This document shows positions 27,090-38,100 of a DNA stretch of 64,000 nt, piece after piece. The notes beneath the pieces are model-generated. The model had not been told where the DNA came from and did no database searches. It worked only from the letters and a program-made list of their open reading frames with translations. Origin of the DNA: Acanthochlamys bracteata (taxonomy: Eukaryota > Streptophyta > Magnoliopsida > Pandanales > Velloziaceae); NCBI GenBank assembly GCA_019914995.1, contig CM034141.1, forward strand, positions 2,108,001 through 2,172,000, in the 5' to 3' direction. Positions within the stretch are counted from its first letter, which is position 1. Every line of letters starts with the position of its first letter. A program made the position numbers and the translations under genes.

Positions 27090-28385
27090 TGAAAGAAGCT
27101 AGCTATCTAGTTGCTGTCTACTACTGCATGAATCGAACAACTAACTCGAGCCATCATGATCAGCATACACCTTTCAAAGATAAAATCAAACACGTTATTA
27201 ATTTCATCTTAATCCCGACTTTTTATCAGAGTTAGAGCAATATGCACACTATAAGATTGATCTAATAGATCATCAAATTACGATCAACACAAGTCTAAAA
27301 AAATCATGAAACATTGAAAAAAATACTGAATATTAAGTTGCATAACAGTGAGTTGCAGAAATATTGAGCCAAGTTTTAGATGCAATCAAGAATTTCTCAT
27401 CTTTTTGAAGCCAAAATTTAAAGATTCACTGAGGAACATACCAGTTGTAAGTTCACATCAAGAATTATAAAAAATCACAAAAAAAATAGAGATCAAGAAA
27501 AATATCCAAAGTAGCTATTAGAACCACATCTTGCTGACAATGCAGAAATTCTTTTAACATTCAGATTTTAAATTTTCTCCAAAAAAAATTACAAATTTAA
27601 TCATAAAGAGATATCATACAACAAGTCCACTATCTTATCACAATTTTGCATCACAGAATTAATCTACATTAAGCCACTACACCATTGAAGAATAAGTTCA
27701 AGTATAAAGATTGGTAGATGGCCAAACAAGCCAAGTGGAAAGAACTCAGCCAGATCAATGAATTCAGTGAAAAGACTCACCATCCAACTCAACAATAAGC
27801 AAGAAAATAAGAAATAAGTTGTTAGGATCCATATTATTTAAATAAAGCCAACTCAGTTAAAGCAAGTGGGTAGCAGTCAAGCAAGAGACTAAATTTCTTT
27901 CTCCCTTATATTTAATACTGATGCAAAAACTTGTACTAAACTAAACAGATGAAATCATTATGCACCCAAAAGATTGCTGAATATATTTTCATCTTAACCT
28001 TGGAATTTGCTACTATCTTGTAGATTCTAACAGAAAGATCTCCAACGGAAAAAAGAAACTCCTTCCTGCAAGTAGAGATAATATAAGATAAAGAGAAGCT
28101 GCAGAACAAAAACAAGAGAAAAATATAGAGACACATTGAGCTATTCAAAGAAAAAAAAAGCAAGCATTACACTGACACAAATCCTCAAGCAAAAAATTCT
28201 TACTACTGCTAATTACTTACTGAATACACACTCTGACAGCCTATTTGATCATCTCTACAGTTAACCATAAGTTTATTTATTGTCTTTAGATTGATCCTAT
28301 GCTTAACCTTATGTTTTAAATTTCTGTAAACTAGTGGCTAAGTGCTTGGTGAAGCACTTGGAAGAGAAGCTCGGTTGGAGCATGA
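27090..28385 (-). ncRNA. transcript-like unit, copy A of inverted pair
   Basis: Read on the minus strand, this stretch aligns over about 1.3 kb with the plus strand at 56650-58200. Shared landmarks in order are GCTTCACCAAGCACTTAGCC, the TAAATAAACTTATGGTTA block, GATGATCAAA.AGGCTGTC, a GAAGGAG pyrimidine-rich tract, CTGAGTTGG, CCTCAGTGAATCTTC and GCTGATCATGATGG. Both copies contain an open frame of 70-75 codons in the same place (here 28163-27936, ending DFICLV), but their start codons do not correspond. I favour a noncoding transcript or duplicated noncoding DNA over a small protein. Expression cannot be judged from sequence. Confidence 0.45.
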
Positions 28386-29078
28386 TAGAAGTTTATTAAC
28401 TTTGTAATAAGGCTAGCGAACTAGCCAGGGTGACGTGTATGTATCCAGCATGGTGTAGAGAAATCTATAGGAGCAAATATGATTGGTGAAGCACTCTAAT
28501 CTTGGTAAATGTAGCTTATTAGAAATTTAGTGAAGCCTCAGCTCTTGCAAAAGTGCACCTATAAATTTAGGCAAAAAAATTTGCCCAATTACAAAAATTT
28601 ACTATGCTAATATGAATTTACAGAATTTATCATACACACAACTAGCTGTTTGCATACTGTCTGTAGTAACTTCTATCAATAAAAAAGTTTTTTTATCATC
28701 AACTCAATTCAACCATCTTTTTTTGAGTTGATTTTGTAAGTTTATTTAACAGTTATCTCAAGAATAATCTCGATGGAGTGAATAGTTATTTTCTCTTTTT
28801 TAATTGTTTGGTGCATTTCACACATCTTTTCTTTCTCCTTTCTTCTTCTTCTTCTTCTTTAGTTTCTCGAGCCGCTTCACAACGGATCCTCATCTCATAA
28901 TCTTCAAAGTGTTGAATCTTATAGGTGAGTAGGATCTTCATTATTCCTGTGCTAGCCTTTTAATTTTTCTTTTAACTCACTGTTACGGGCTGATGTGAAC
29001 TTACAACATTAAGTTATCGATGCTTCTCATTTTCCATGCGTATAGTTCTCATACTTGTTTGCTGGAAATGCATATTAA
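28386..29078. other. intergenic with a CTT microsatellite
   Basis: A run of TTCTTCTTC at about 28840-28860 follows a CT-rich tract. At 28991-29007 a 17-base word (TGATGTGAACTTACAAC) is the exact reverse complement of 27444-27460 inside the neighbouring transcript-like unit. No gene is seen. Confidence 0.4.
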
Positions 29079-29153
29079 TGCACTTGGTGAAAAAATTTAC
29101 TAAGAACTTGATAAGTAGCTAACCTAAGAAAAGAAAATTAAACTTCATTGTTA

Positions 29154-30110
29154 TTTTCTTGAAAATACCCAAATGCCGTAGGGACAAACCTTAAAAGCAA
29201 TGCAGTAGTAAGGTTTTCCCACGAATGATTTGGGTTGTCTTTCTCGAAATTTCGATACCAACGGTTTGCTTCGTCATTTAAGTACATCGAGGCAATAAAG
29301 ATCTTCTCCCAATCAGGAGTTTGATAGTACCGAAAATACCGATTTGTGAAGTAAATCCACTCATGTGGTCCGCCGCCATCGAAAGGTGGTAATTTATGCT
29401 TATCTTTTGGAACATACTATTGGTGATCCATTTTACCATAGTAGTTGGGTCTAGAATGAGCTGGCTGGTTGTTGTGTTGTGGCAAGAGGGGGTTAATTGT
29501 GGAGGCAGATGGTGAAAAATATTGCATGTGTGTAGGTGTAGTAGGAGACGACTGGAAGAATCCAAAAGTGGGGGGTGTTGGGGTGTTCGATTGGTTGTAT
29601 TGAAAGATGTTGGTAGCGGGTGAGGACATGTTCGTTGTGGTAGTCAAGGGTGCATGCATCATAACGGGCGGATATGTTGGTAGGGTTTGTGTAGGTGTGG
29701 CATCCGAGTAGGAGTGTTGGCCGAGTAGTGTCTCTAGTGTGCGCAACTGTGGCCAGTGCGATGTAGAGGCTATAGTTGTTGTATGCATGGGTAGGACAGA
29801 GGTAGTGATTAACAACGGTGTAGTGGTGGGTTGGGTGGGGTTAAAAGTGAGGGTTGCAATGGATGTTTCCAAGGAACGATGATGTTGTTACATCTCTCGC
29901 ATCTCACGTTATTGTTCTCGAATTTTTGTCGTCATATGCGCGAAGAGAGTTGTCAAATGGTTGAGTTTGTCATGAAGGATTGGTTCGCTGGTGGGGTTGA
30001 TAGGGTTGGTGGGAACTTATAAAAAATTCCCTGCATTAATAGTTGAAGCAGACATCGGAGAAGTAGGAGAAGTTGGTGAAGTAGCAGCGACGCTGTCCAT
30101 AGGATCAGTG
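29154..30110 (-). pseudogene. gag remnant of the LTR element
   Basis: Reading the minus strand, a Ser/Thr/Pro-rich and Asn/Thr-rich N-terminal region (29872-29417 open for 151 codons) leads through one stop into PPFDGGGPHEWIYFTNRYF, YLNDEANRWYRN and NPNHSWENL. This follows the pattern of retrotransposon gag capsid domains, with a sugar-like PxFDGxxPxxW start and the later aligned Trp residues. At least four in-frame stops lie between the primer site and this block. The frame ends at the deletion junction near 29154. It cannot make a full protein. Confidence 0.72.
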
Positions 30111-30126
30111 CTCTGGTACCAAATAA

Positions 30127-30312
30127 TGCACTTGGTGAAAAAATTTACTAGGAACTTGATAAGTAGCTAACCTAAGAAAAGAAAATTAAACTTCATTGTT
30201 CCCTCTTCCACTTAACATACAAGAGATTATTTATAACTAGCTAAAGAGTCCTAACTCTACTAAATTAGCTAGCTAAATAAGAGTTCTTTTTCTAATAGAA
30301 CTCTTCCTAACA
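30127..30312 (-). repeat. complete 5' LTR
   Basis: It runs 186 bp with TG...CA ends on the minus strand, a TATAAATA promoter box and an AGAGGGAACAATG stretch. The last 75 bp match 29079-29153 with about one difference, which suggests a fairly recent insertion. Confidence 0.85.
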
Positions 30313-30317
30313 ATTAA

Positions 30318-30919
30318 AATTGAAACAACTTCAATACAATTGAAATGCTAGAGTCCTAATAGAACTCAATTATTCTGCTGCCCCTAGTGGTGCATTGCTA
30401 AGCATGTTCTAGGATCCTTATTATGTGCATCCTAGACAAGAGAGGCACTTCTTTGCTGGATGCCTCGTGCGATGAGGCATTTACAGGTTGCTATTTTCCT
30501 GCAATGCATCACATATTCTTCTTTGTCTTGTGTAGCTCCATCGACAAGGTGATCTAGATGAGGTGACTAGGATGGATCAAGCTCAATTTCAAATTACCTC
30601 AATGAGTTCGTTGATCAACCCTTACAGTTCCTGCATGATGTTCATTGCTTTTAAGATAGTTTTGGGTCAACTTTATTGCTATGAGCTGCAACTTGTTAAT
30701 TTAGTTTTCTATGAATATTTGCTAGCTAATTGATGTGCGTTATCATCTTGATATATTATCAAGATTAACTTCAACATGCGATGGAAAGATGAGTGGATTT
30801 TGGCCTTGAAATCTTTGGCAGTACTTGTGTTTCATGCTAATGCTATTACGTTATAACACTCATAAAGCATTGGCAACTCTCGTATTCCTAAATAGTAAAT
30901 GGAAGGTTTAAATTGTTAA
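30318..30919. other. short intergenic stretch
   Basis: This stretch holds no gene. A perfect small inverted repeat (ATCTTGATA/TATCAAGAT, 3-base loop) lies at 30745-30765. Confidence 0.4.
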
Positions 30920-31167
30920 GGGCGTGTTTATCAACACCTCAAGCTCACTTTTTTTTTAAACTCACTTTTAATATAAAATACATACAAAAATTAAAATAAA
31001 ATTTTTTATTAATAATTTTTTTTAAAATTTAATTTTAAAACTTACTATAAATATTAAATTAATATATAATTTTATTTTTTATTAAATATTTAATATTTAA
31101 TTTAATTTTTAAAATTGATTTCCAAAAAACTTATTTCATCCACTTTATCTTCAAGATAAACACGCCC
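30920..31167. mobile_element. Tourist-like MITE
   Basis: The ends are GGGCGTGTTTATC and GATAAACACGCCC, a near-perfect terminal inverted repeat. TAA lies directly outside both ends (30917-30919 and 31168-31170). A 3-bp TAA/TTA duplication with GGGCGTGTTT-type ends is the hallmark of PIF/Harbinger-derived MITEs. The 248-bp interior is AT-rich and noncoding. Confidence 0.85.
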
Positions 31168-31690
31168 TAAGTATATTCCAGCTGGCCACATATTGTAAAA
31201 AACAAAACCTCATAAAATTAAGATATACTTTATTATTTAGACTTTGACGATATTTTAGAGTGTTTATTTAGAAAAAGTTTTTTTAAAGCGAAGAATATTT
31301 TTAAAATTTTTTTAAAATAAGCTCTATTTTTTACTTAAAAAAATAAAAATAAATAATAATAAAATCTTACGATGCATATTTTTCTTTCTAAAAATTTTTT
31401 AAAAGATTCTGTAAAATATTTTAGAATTATTATTAGGATATTTAAAATAAAAAGTTGAAATAAAAAGAAAAAAAATAAGGAGCGGATAATCAACGCCAAA
31501 CATCATCTTATACTAAATGATTATTATATATATATAAGTAAACTAGTTACAAGTGATTGAGTGTGAATAATTATACAAATTATATGAATTGGCTTAGAAT
31601 GAAATATTAAATTTCTAAGTTATTAAGTGATTTAGATTTCAGTAAAAATATTTATGTTTTAGATTTCAGTGAAAAAGTTTATTAAATACT
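31168..31690. other. AT-rich spacer with one dispersed repeat copy
   Basis: A minus-orientation copy of the AT-rich dispersed repeat covers about 31256-31470, with the words ATAAATAATAATAAAAT and TCTTACGATG. There is no gene. Confidence 0.4.
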
Positions 31691-32151
31691 TTCAAATTGT
31701 TTTGTATAAGAATATCTACGATTACAATCATCTGGTCGCCATTGTCTTGAGAAACCACGACAAAAGAAAAACACGTCCATAATATGTACTTTGATTAATC
31801 GTGACCAAAGTTGTTACTGATTATGGATGCCCCAACTAACAACGACTAATTTTTATTTTGGACGCTGATATGTCCATTAGCAGTAATAAGGTTTGTGTTG
31901 GTCGCATGCCTTTCTTAATCACAACTAGCATAATTTCTAGTTACTGATATTTTGATTAACTACAACTGTGATATGTTTTAGTCGCGGATGTTTGAAATAC
32001 CAATGGCCAACATTTAGTTTGGTCGCTAGTTGGTTTGTTAGGCAACCAAGTATTCTTCCTGGTTGCTAATGTGTTAGTAACTGCGACTGTTCTCATAGTT
32101 GATCGCGCGGCTTAATTTTTTCTTAGTCGCTCAAAACTATTTCTTATGGTG
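31690..32151. mobile_element. CACTA-element end fragment (degenerate)
   Basis: The stretch has repeated GGTCGC, GTCGCT and GCGACT words spaced tens of bases apart, the subterminal pattern of CACTA transposons. It stops at ATTTCTTATGGTG (32139-32151), a two-base variant of the usual 3' end ATTTCTTGTAGTG. The matching CACTA start was not found, so it is a fragment or a strongly decayed short element. Confidence 0.55.
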
Positions 32152-34695
32152 TTCTTTAGATGAAGTACTCTTCGGAGCCCTCACGAAAAAGACTGATATA
32201 TAAATATAACAAAATCTAGATAAAGATATATTTCATGCAAATCGATGAGAAAATATTAGAAAAAAACCAATCGGAAGAAAAAGAATAAAAATGATGTTTA
32301 TTTTGCTTTAATAAAGTGAGTTACCGCTTTATCTAAAAAGGTAGTTTGGAAGACTCATATTTTTATATTTAATTTTTATGAAAAATAAATTTAGTAATGA
32401 AAATTTTAGTTTTAAAATATAATTGTTAGGAATGAAAATTTTAATTTTGGGCAAGAAAAACTGAATTTAAAGCCTAAAAACGTACGCTCTAGGAGGAAGA
32501 AAAAGAAGGGCGAAGACTTCTAAAATTTTTTATTTTTTATTTAAAGGAATTGACTATCAGTAAAGCGAAGTACGAAAGAAGTAAAAAGAAGAAACAAAAT
32601 AATAAAAGCAACCAAATGGGAAGACATCTAACTGAATTATCAAGTGTGCTCCCCGAGTAGTACTGGACCAAAGAAAATTATTTGCCACAAGAATTATTGC
32701 ACAATATATGCAAGAGAATCTCGGATTCAATTGTACGAAAGCTTTAAGATTTTTACAGTTCACATATTATGGACATAAACAATAAATAGTTAGGAGTCTT
32801 GATCACTTTAGGACTCCAAATTTTACGTGAGTTTTGTTTTGAGCTTGTTAAATATACTACTAATCGTAAAGTTAGAGCTCATTTACACTAAGCTACGTAG
32901 CGAAAAGATCTACTTGTTACAATCTACTACCACTTTCGTCTGGTACGTGCTTTAATTTGTTTTGGGCTTTTCAAGTTACAAATAATTTAACGCTGTCCAC
33001 GAGCCATCCAAGAATTAAAGAAGAATTAATATCACACTTTCATATATGTATCGTTTCATATCATACAAGATGTTGTCATGGTGGAGGAAAGAAATGTCAA
33101 CTATTGTAACAAAAAAATAAATATCCTCTAAGCAAACGTTATATATATATATATATTTTGATTGAATGCCCACAACCGGAAAAAAAGTTGAGAAGACTGC
33201 CGGACTGGAAGCCAAAGCTTGTATGCCCCATTGATCAAGGCATACCAATCTTTCTACCACTTATTACGTGTGTGCGGGACAAGCTAGAAACACAAAAGCT
33301 GCCACCACCTCCAGCCTGCAGAATCCATAGAAATTAAAGATGTATTTCAAATATCCGTAACTAAATTTTGTGAAAATAAAAAATAAAAAATAAAATTTTT
33401 TAAAAAATAAAGTAAAAGTAGAGTTCAGTATTTATATTTTAATTAATTTTAAAAGTGTGTTGAAAATTTAAAAATATAGTTGTATTAAAAAATATACAAA
33501 TAAAAAAATTAAAACTAAAATTTTGTATATAAAAATAAAGTTCTAAATTTTTTGTGTAATTGAAATATATAAACTCTTCAAAATTCAAAATCTAAAAAAA
33601 AAAAAAATTACATGCATTTGAAACACGCACTAAAAAAAACCTTACATAACTAGTCCTTGCTTCTTGTTCTCCTCTCACCACATAAAGCTGAGGGCCTCTC
33701 GTTGAATTTTCTTTTTCGGTAGTAGTTAGGACGGTTGATCTTCTTGGAAAAGTAGAGAAATTACTGAAGGGCATTCTAAGAACTAATCTATGAGAGAATT
33801 TATAGAGAAATTATAGTACTTTTGATGATTGGTGTGTTTAGTCCTAAAAAGTGAATTCTAAAAGTGAGACTAAGAGAGATTATAATTAGCATAATTAAAC
33901 ATAAATAAAATTCTTATCATATCAACAATAAACAAAGTAATATAAAATAATGAATTATATTGATGTAGTTACCAGAACTAGATAATTAAAATTAGAATGA
34001 TAATCAAGGCAATTATTATATAACTAAGAATAATGAAATTATCATATGTTTATATAAAAATAATCACTAAATCAATATATTATACTTATTCTTAATTAAT
34101 TACTAATTGTAACTTAACTAATATATTAGTTAGTTAACTAATTTAATTAATAATATTTTATGTGAATATAAATGAGTTGTAATGATAATGATGATTGGAG
34201 AAGAGGTGCATAATACATGGCCCACGCCGTATTATCCTTTTCTAATTTCGTTTTCTTCAAAATTTTCTTATAACTCTTCCAAAGAATCAAATAACAGAAG
34301 AAGTTCAGTTTTACAATAGGATTAGACCAAACATGCTTTTGAAGAAAACACTGTTGTAAAGAAGATAAAGACACATGCTATTGCTGACATGACTACTTTG
34401 TTTATTAAATGCTTACGACATTGACAATAGAGCTGAATGCATGAACCTGGTACTGTTATTTTGCTGCTGTTTACTTTAACCTGGCTCTTTCTTGTTTTAT
34501 GCATGGCGTTGCCATTTGCAAACAACTACGTGAATTGAATGTTCCAAAGCAATATGAACAGTTTAAGATTTTTGTATCAACAGAGAGAAGATCTATTTAA
34601 GAAGGTAGTGTACAACGATGTAGGCCTCTTCTTTTATTGCCTAGCGAGAACATAAATGATCAACTACATACAACAATAATACAAGAATAAATATC
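32152..34695. other. intergenic, no gene seen
   Basis: This is AT-rich DNA with an (AT)n microsatellite at 33140-33157 and a poly-A run near 33595-33607. Open stretches here are short and show no recognisable domains. Confidence 0.45.
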
Positions 34696-34779
34696 TAGTA
34701 TATGTGCGAATAATCAAACGAACAAACAAACAAACGCATGTAATAAACATCAAGATAAAAGAGAAAGCCACATCACTCC

Positions 34780-34960
34780 AAGCAACCCTTAAAAGTCAAC
34801 CATCCCTTAATTCCTTGCCAACCTTTTCTTGCTTTGATGAGGTAGCTAACACCAGCATATGCAGCACAGCCACCAACATTGTCCTCCAGCCATTGTTGTT
34901 GTTGTCGTCGTCAACTCTCGAGTTGTTCTCCATTGCACTCTTGGAGAAATTATTCTTTAT
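34780..34960 (-). pseudogene. small-protein-like tract with a frame break, in extensin 3' flank
   Basis: Downstream of the extensin stop the minus strand has an intron-like GTAAGC (from about 35112) and an acceptor TGTTACAG (ending near 35007). Next comes ATG at 34932 starting MENNSRVDDDNNNNGWRTM. After that point a different frame reads GGCAAYAGVSYLIKARKGWQ and GIKGWLTFKGCLE to a stop. Neither frame alone reads through both halves, so a one-base shift is implied if this was a protein. It could equally be 3' UTR of the extensin transcript. I do not recognise a family. Confidence 0.35.
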
Positions 34961-35131
34961 TTCTTTGGACACACTTATTTCAAATGATTCTCTACACTTG
35001 AGGTCTGTAACATATACATAAGCAAACAAGATATTAGAAAGTTTAATTAAAGTAATTACAAAAAACATGGCAATGGAATCAAATGATGGAAACCAGGAAG
35101 AAGAGCTTACATGATTCTCGTGAAGAATAAC

Positions 35132-38100
35132 TTAGTAGTAGTACGGTGGAGGAGACTTCGTCGTCGGAGGAGGTGACGTGTAGTAGTACGGGGGAGGAGG
35201 TGAGGGTGATGGTGGTGGTGGGGACTTGTAGTAGTATGGCGGAGGAGGAGACGGCGATGGTGGTGGTGGGGATTTGTAGTAATAGGGTGGTGGGGGAGAT
35301 TTCTTCGGTGGTGGTGGTGATGCATAAACGTAAGGTGCGGGTGATACTTTCACCGGAGGAGGAGGTGAAACATAGTGATATGGTGGTGGAGGAGACTTCA
35401 CCGGAGGTGGTGGTGAGACGTAGTGGTATGGAGGAGGAGGAGATTTCGTTGGTGGGGGTGGTGACACGTAGTGGTACGGTGGTGGAGGCGACTTCTTTGG
35501 TGGTGGTGGTGATGCATAAACGTACGGTTCAGGTGATACTTTCACCGGAGGAGGAGGTGATACATAGTGATATGGTGGTGGAGGAGACTTCACCGGAGGT
35601 GGTGGTGAGACGTAGTGGTATGGAGGAGGAGGAGATTTCGTTGGTGGGGGTGGTGATACGTAGTGGTACGGTGGTGGAGGCGACTTCTTTGGTGGTGGTG
35701 GTGATGCATAAACGTACGGTTCGGGTGATACTTTCACCGGAGGAGGAGGTGATACATAGTGATATGACGGTGGAGGAGACTTTACCGGAGGTGGTGGTGA
35801 GACATAGTAATAAGGCGGTGGCGGTGATTTCTTCGGCGGTGGCGGAGATACATAGTAGTACGTAGGTGGTGGAGATTTCTTTGGTGGAGGCGGCGAGACA
35901 TAGTGGTATGGAGGAGGAGGAGATTTCGTTGGTGGAGGCGGCGAGACGTAGTGGTATGGAGGAGGAGGAGATTTCGTTGGTGGGGGTGGTGACACGTAGT
36001 AGTACGGTGGTGGAGGGGACTTCTTTGGTGGTGGTGGTGATGCATAAACGTAAGGTGCGGGTGATACTTTTACCGGAGGAGGAGGTGATACATAGTGATA
36101 TGGTGGTGGAGGAGACTTTACCGGAGGTGGTGGTGAGACATAGTAATAAGGTGGTGGAGGTGATTTCTTCGGCGGTGGTGGAGATACATAGTAGTATGGA
36201 GGTGGTGGAGACTTCTTTGGAGGGGGTGGTGAGACATAGTAGTATGGTGGTGGCGGAGATTCCTTCGGCGGTGGTGGAGATACATAGTAGTAGGGAGGAG
36301 GCAGAGATTTCTTTGGTGGAGGTGGTGAGACATAGTAGTATGGTGGAGACGGAGATTTCTTTGGTGGTGGAGGTGATGTGTAAAGATAAGCCGGTGCCTC
36401 GGACTTTTTAGGCGGAGGAGGTGGTGACTTATAATAGTACGGTGACGGAGGAGACTTGTTTGGTGGGGGTGGTGAAATATAGTAATACGGTGGCGGCGGA
36501 GATTTCTTTGGTGGAGGAGGAGAAACATAGTAGTATGGTGGAGGTGGAGATTTCTGAGGAGGAGGTGGTGAGACGTAGTAGTAAGGTGGTGGAGGAGACT
36601 TCTTAGGTGGGGGAGGAGAAACGTAGTAGTACGGATGTGGCGGAGACTTCTTAGGTGGTGGAGGAGAAGTGTAGTGATAAGTCGGCACCTCTGATGATTT
36701 CGGTGGTGGAGGTGGCGACTTATAGTAGTATGGTGGTGGTGGAGACTTCTCCGGTGGAGGGGGTGAGACATAGTAATAAGGCGGAGGTGGAGACTCGTAG
36801 TGGTATGTAGGTGCTGGAGCATGCTTCTCACACTCCTTGTAAGGCTTCTCAGGAGCAAACGCTAAAGGCTTGGCCTTGAGCACAATCTCTTCATGTGATT
36901 TGGAGTATACCTTCAATGGTTTGCCCTTATTCTTAGTTGTAGGAACATTACATACCGAACCCTTGGGTGCCGCATGGAGTTCAACCTTGCATCCCTTGGC
37001 ACCGTATTTGTAGTAGGGGTACCCCTTGGGAACCGTAACTACGTACTTGCCATGGGCTATTGTCTCGCCGTAGGCAATGTAATCCTTGTCACCGGCAATG
37101 CAAGTCACCTTCACGACGGCACCTAAAATCCAAATTATTTTATAAATTAGTTAGTAGACTATGCATGATTAAAATATAATAGATAATCAAGTTAACAGTG
37201 ACTTCCGAGCACAGGCCTGTATGACTTTAGCATTTTTTTCAGTTTGCTAATGTTCTTAATAAGATAAAGTGGATGTGATTAGCTAATGTAAAGGCTATAA
37301 CGATGTCACTGACATCTAACTAATAATTTTTTGTCTAAGATGTCAATATAAACTTCTTGAGCTACTTGCTGCAACTAATTAACAAATACCAAACACACGT
37401 TCTTCTAACAACGGCTATTTTGTCCAAGTAGTTGTTAATTGGATATGTTACCGACGTCACAATGAAAATTTCTTATGTTGCTAATTAAAGCTCCAAATAA
37501 TTTGTCTAAATTTTCTTAAACAAGCATGCTTTTAGCAGAAAGCTGAAAAGCGCGTACCTTTGAAGAGTTTTTTACGGTGGGACTTGGTGGGGTACTCCCA
37601 ATTGTAGCACTTGTAGCAGTACACACGTCCGACGACTTTAACTATTGGTATATGGTAGTATGGTAATGGAGGCGGAGGGGACTTGTAGTGGTAAGGAGCT
37701 GGAGCAGGACTCTTCACTGGTGGCGGAGGAGATGTGTAGTGGTACGGTGGCGGAGGTGACTTCTTCGGTGGTGGAGGTGAGACGTAATAATAAGGAGGTG
37801 GAGACTCCTTAGGCGGAGGAGGAGAGACGTAGTAATATGGTGGCGGGGGAGATTTCTTAGGTGGAGGAGGTGAAGCGTAGTGGTATGTTGGTGCCTCTGA
37901 TGACTTAGGTGGAGGAGGGGGTGATACATAGTAGTAGGGAGGAGGTGGAGATTTTTTCGGTGGAGGTGGTGAAATATAGTAATACGGTGGCGGTGGAGAT
38001 TTCTTAGGTGGCGGAGGAGAAACATAGTAGTACGGTGGTGGTGGAGATTTCTTAGGAGGCGGCGGTGAGACATAGTAGTATGGAGGTGGGGGAGATTTTT

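Larger units (their letters stand above)
29079..30312 (-). mobile_element. internally deleted LTR retroelement with gag remnant
   Basis: The whole insertion is flanked by a perfect 5-bp duplication, ATTAA (29074-29078 and 30313-30317). On the minus strand the 5' LTR is 30312-30127 (186 bp), starting TGTTAGG and ending AAGTGCA, with a TATAAATA box. Four or five bases after it comes a primer-binding site, TGGTACCAGAGC, like the initiator Met-tRNA type with one change. A gag-like frame follows. The 3' LTR is cut short: only about 75 bp (29079-29153) remain, joined directly to gag. The deletion removed pol and the U3 part of the 3' LTR. TG...CA ends are intact. The overall form resembles gag-only terminal-repeat elements (TR-GAG). 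Confidence 0.88.

Noticed and set aside
35132..37122. The C-terminal extensin arm as a separate gene with its own start
   Set aside because: Its frame begins inside the Ole e I domain with no signal peptide, and a clean acceptor at 37123-37124 joins it in phase to the upstream exon.
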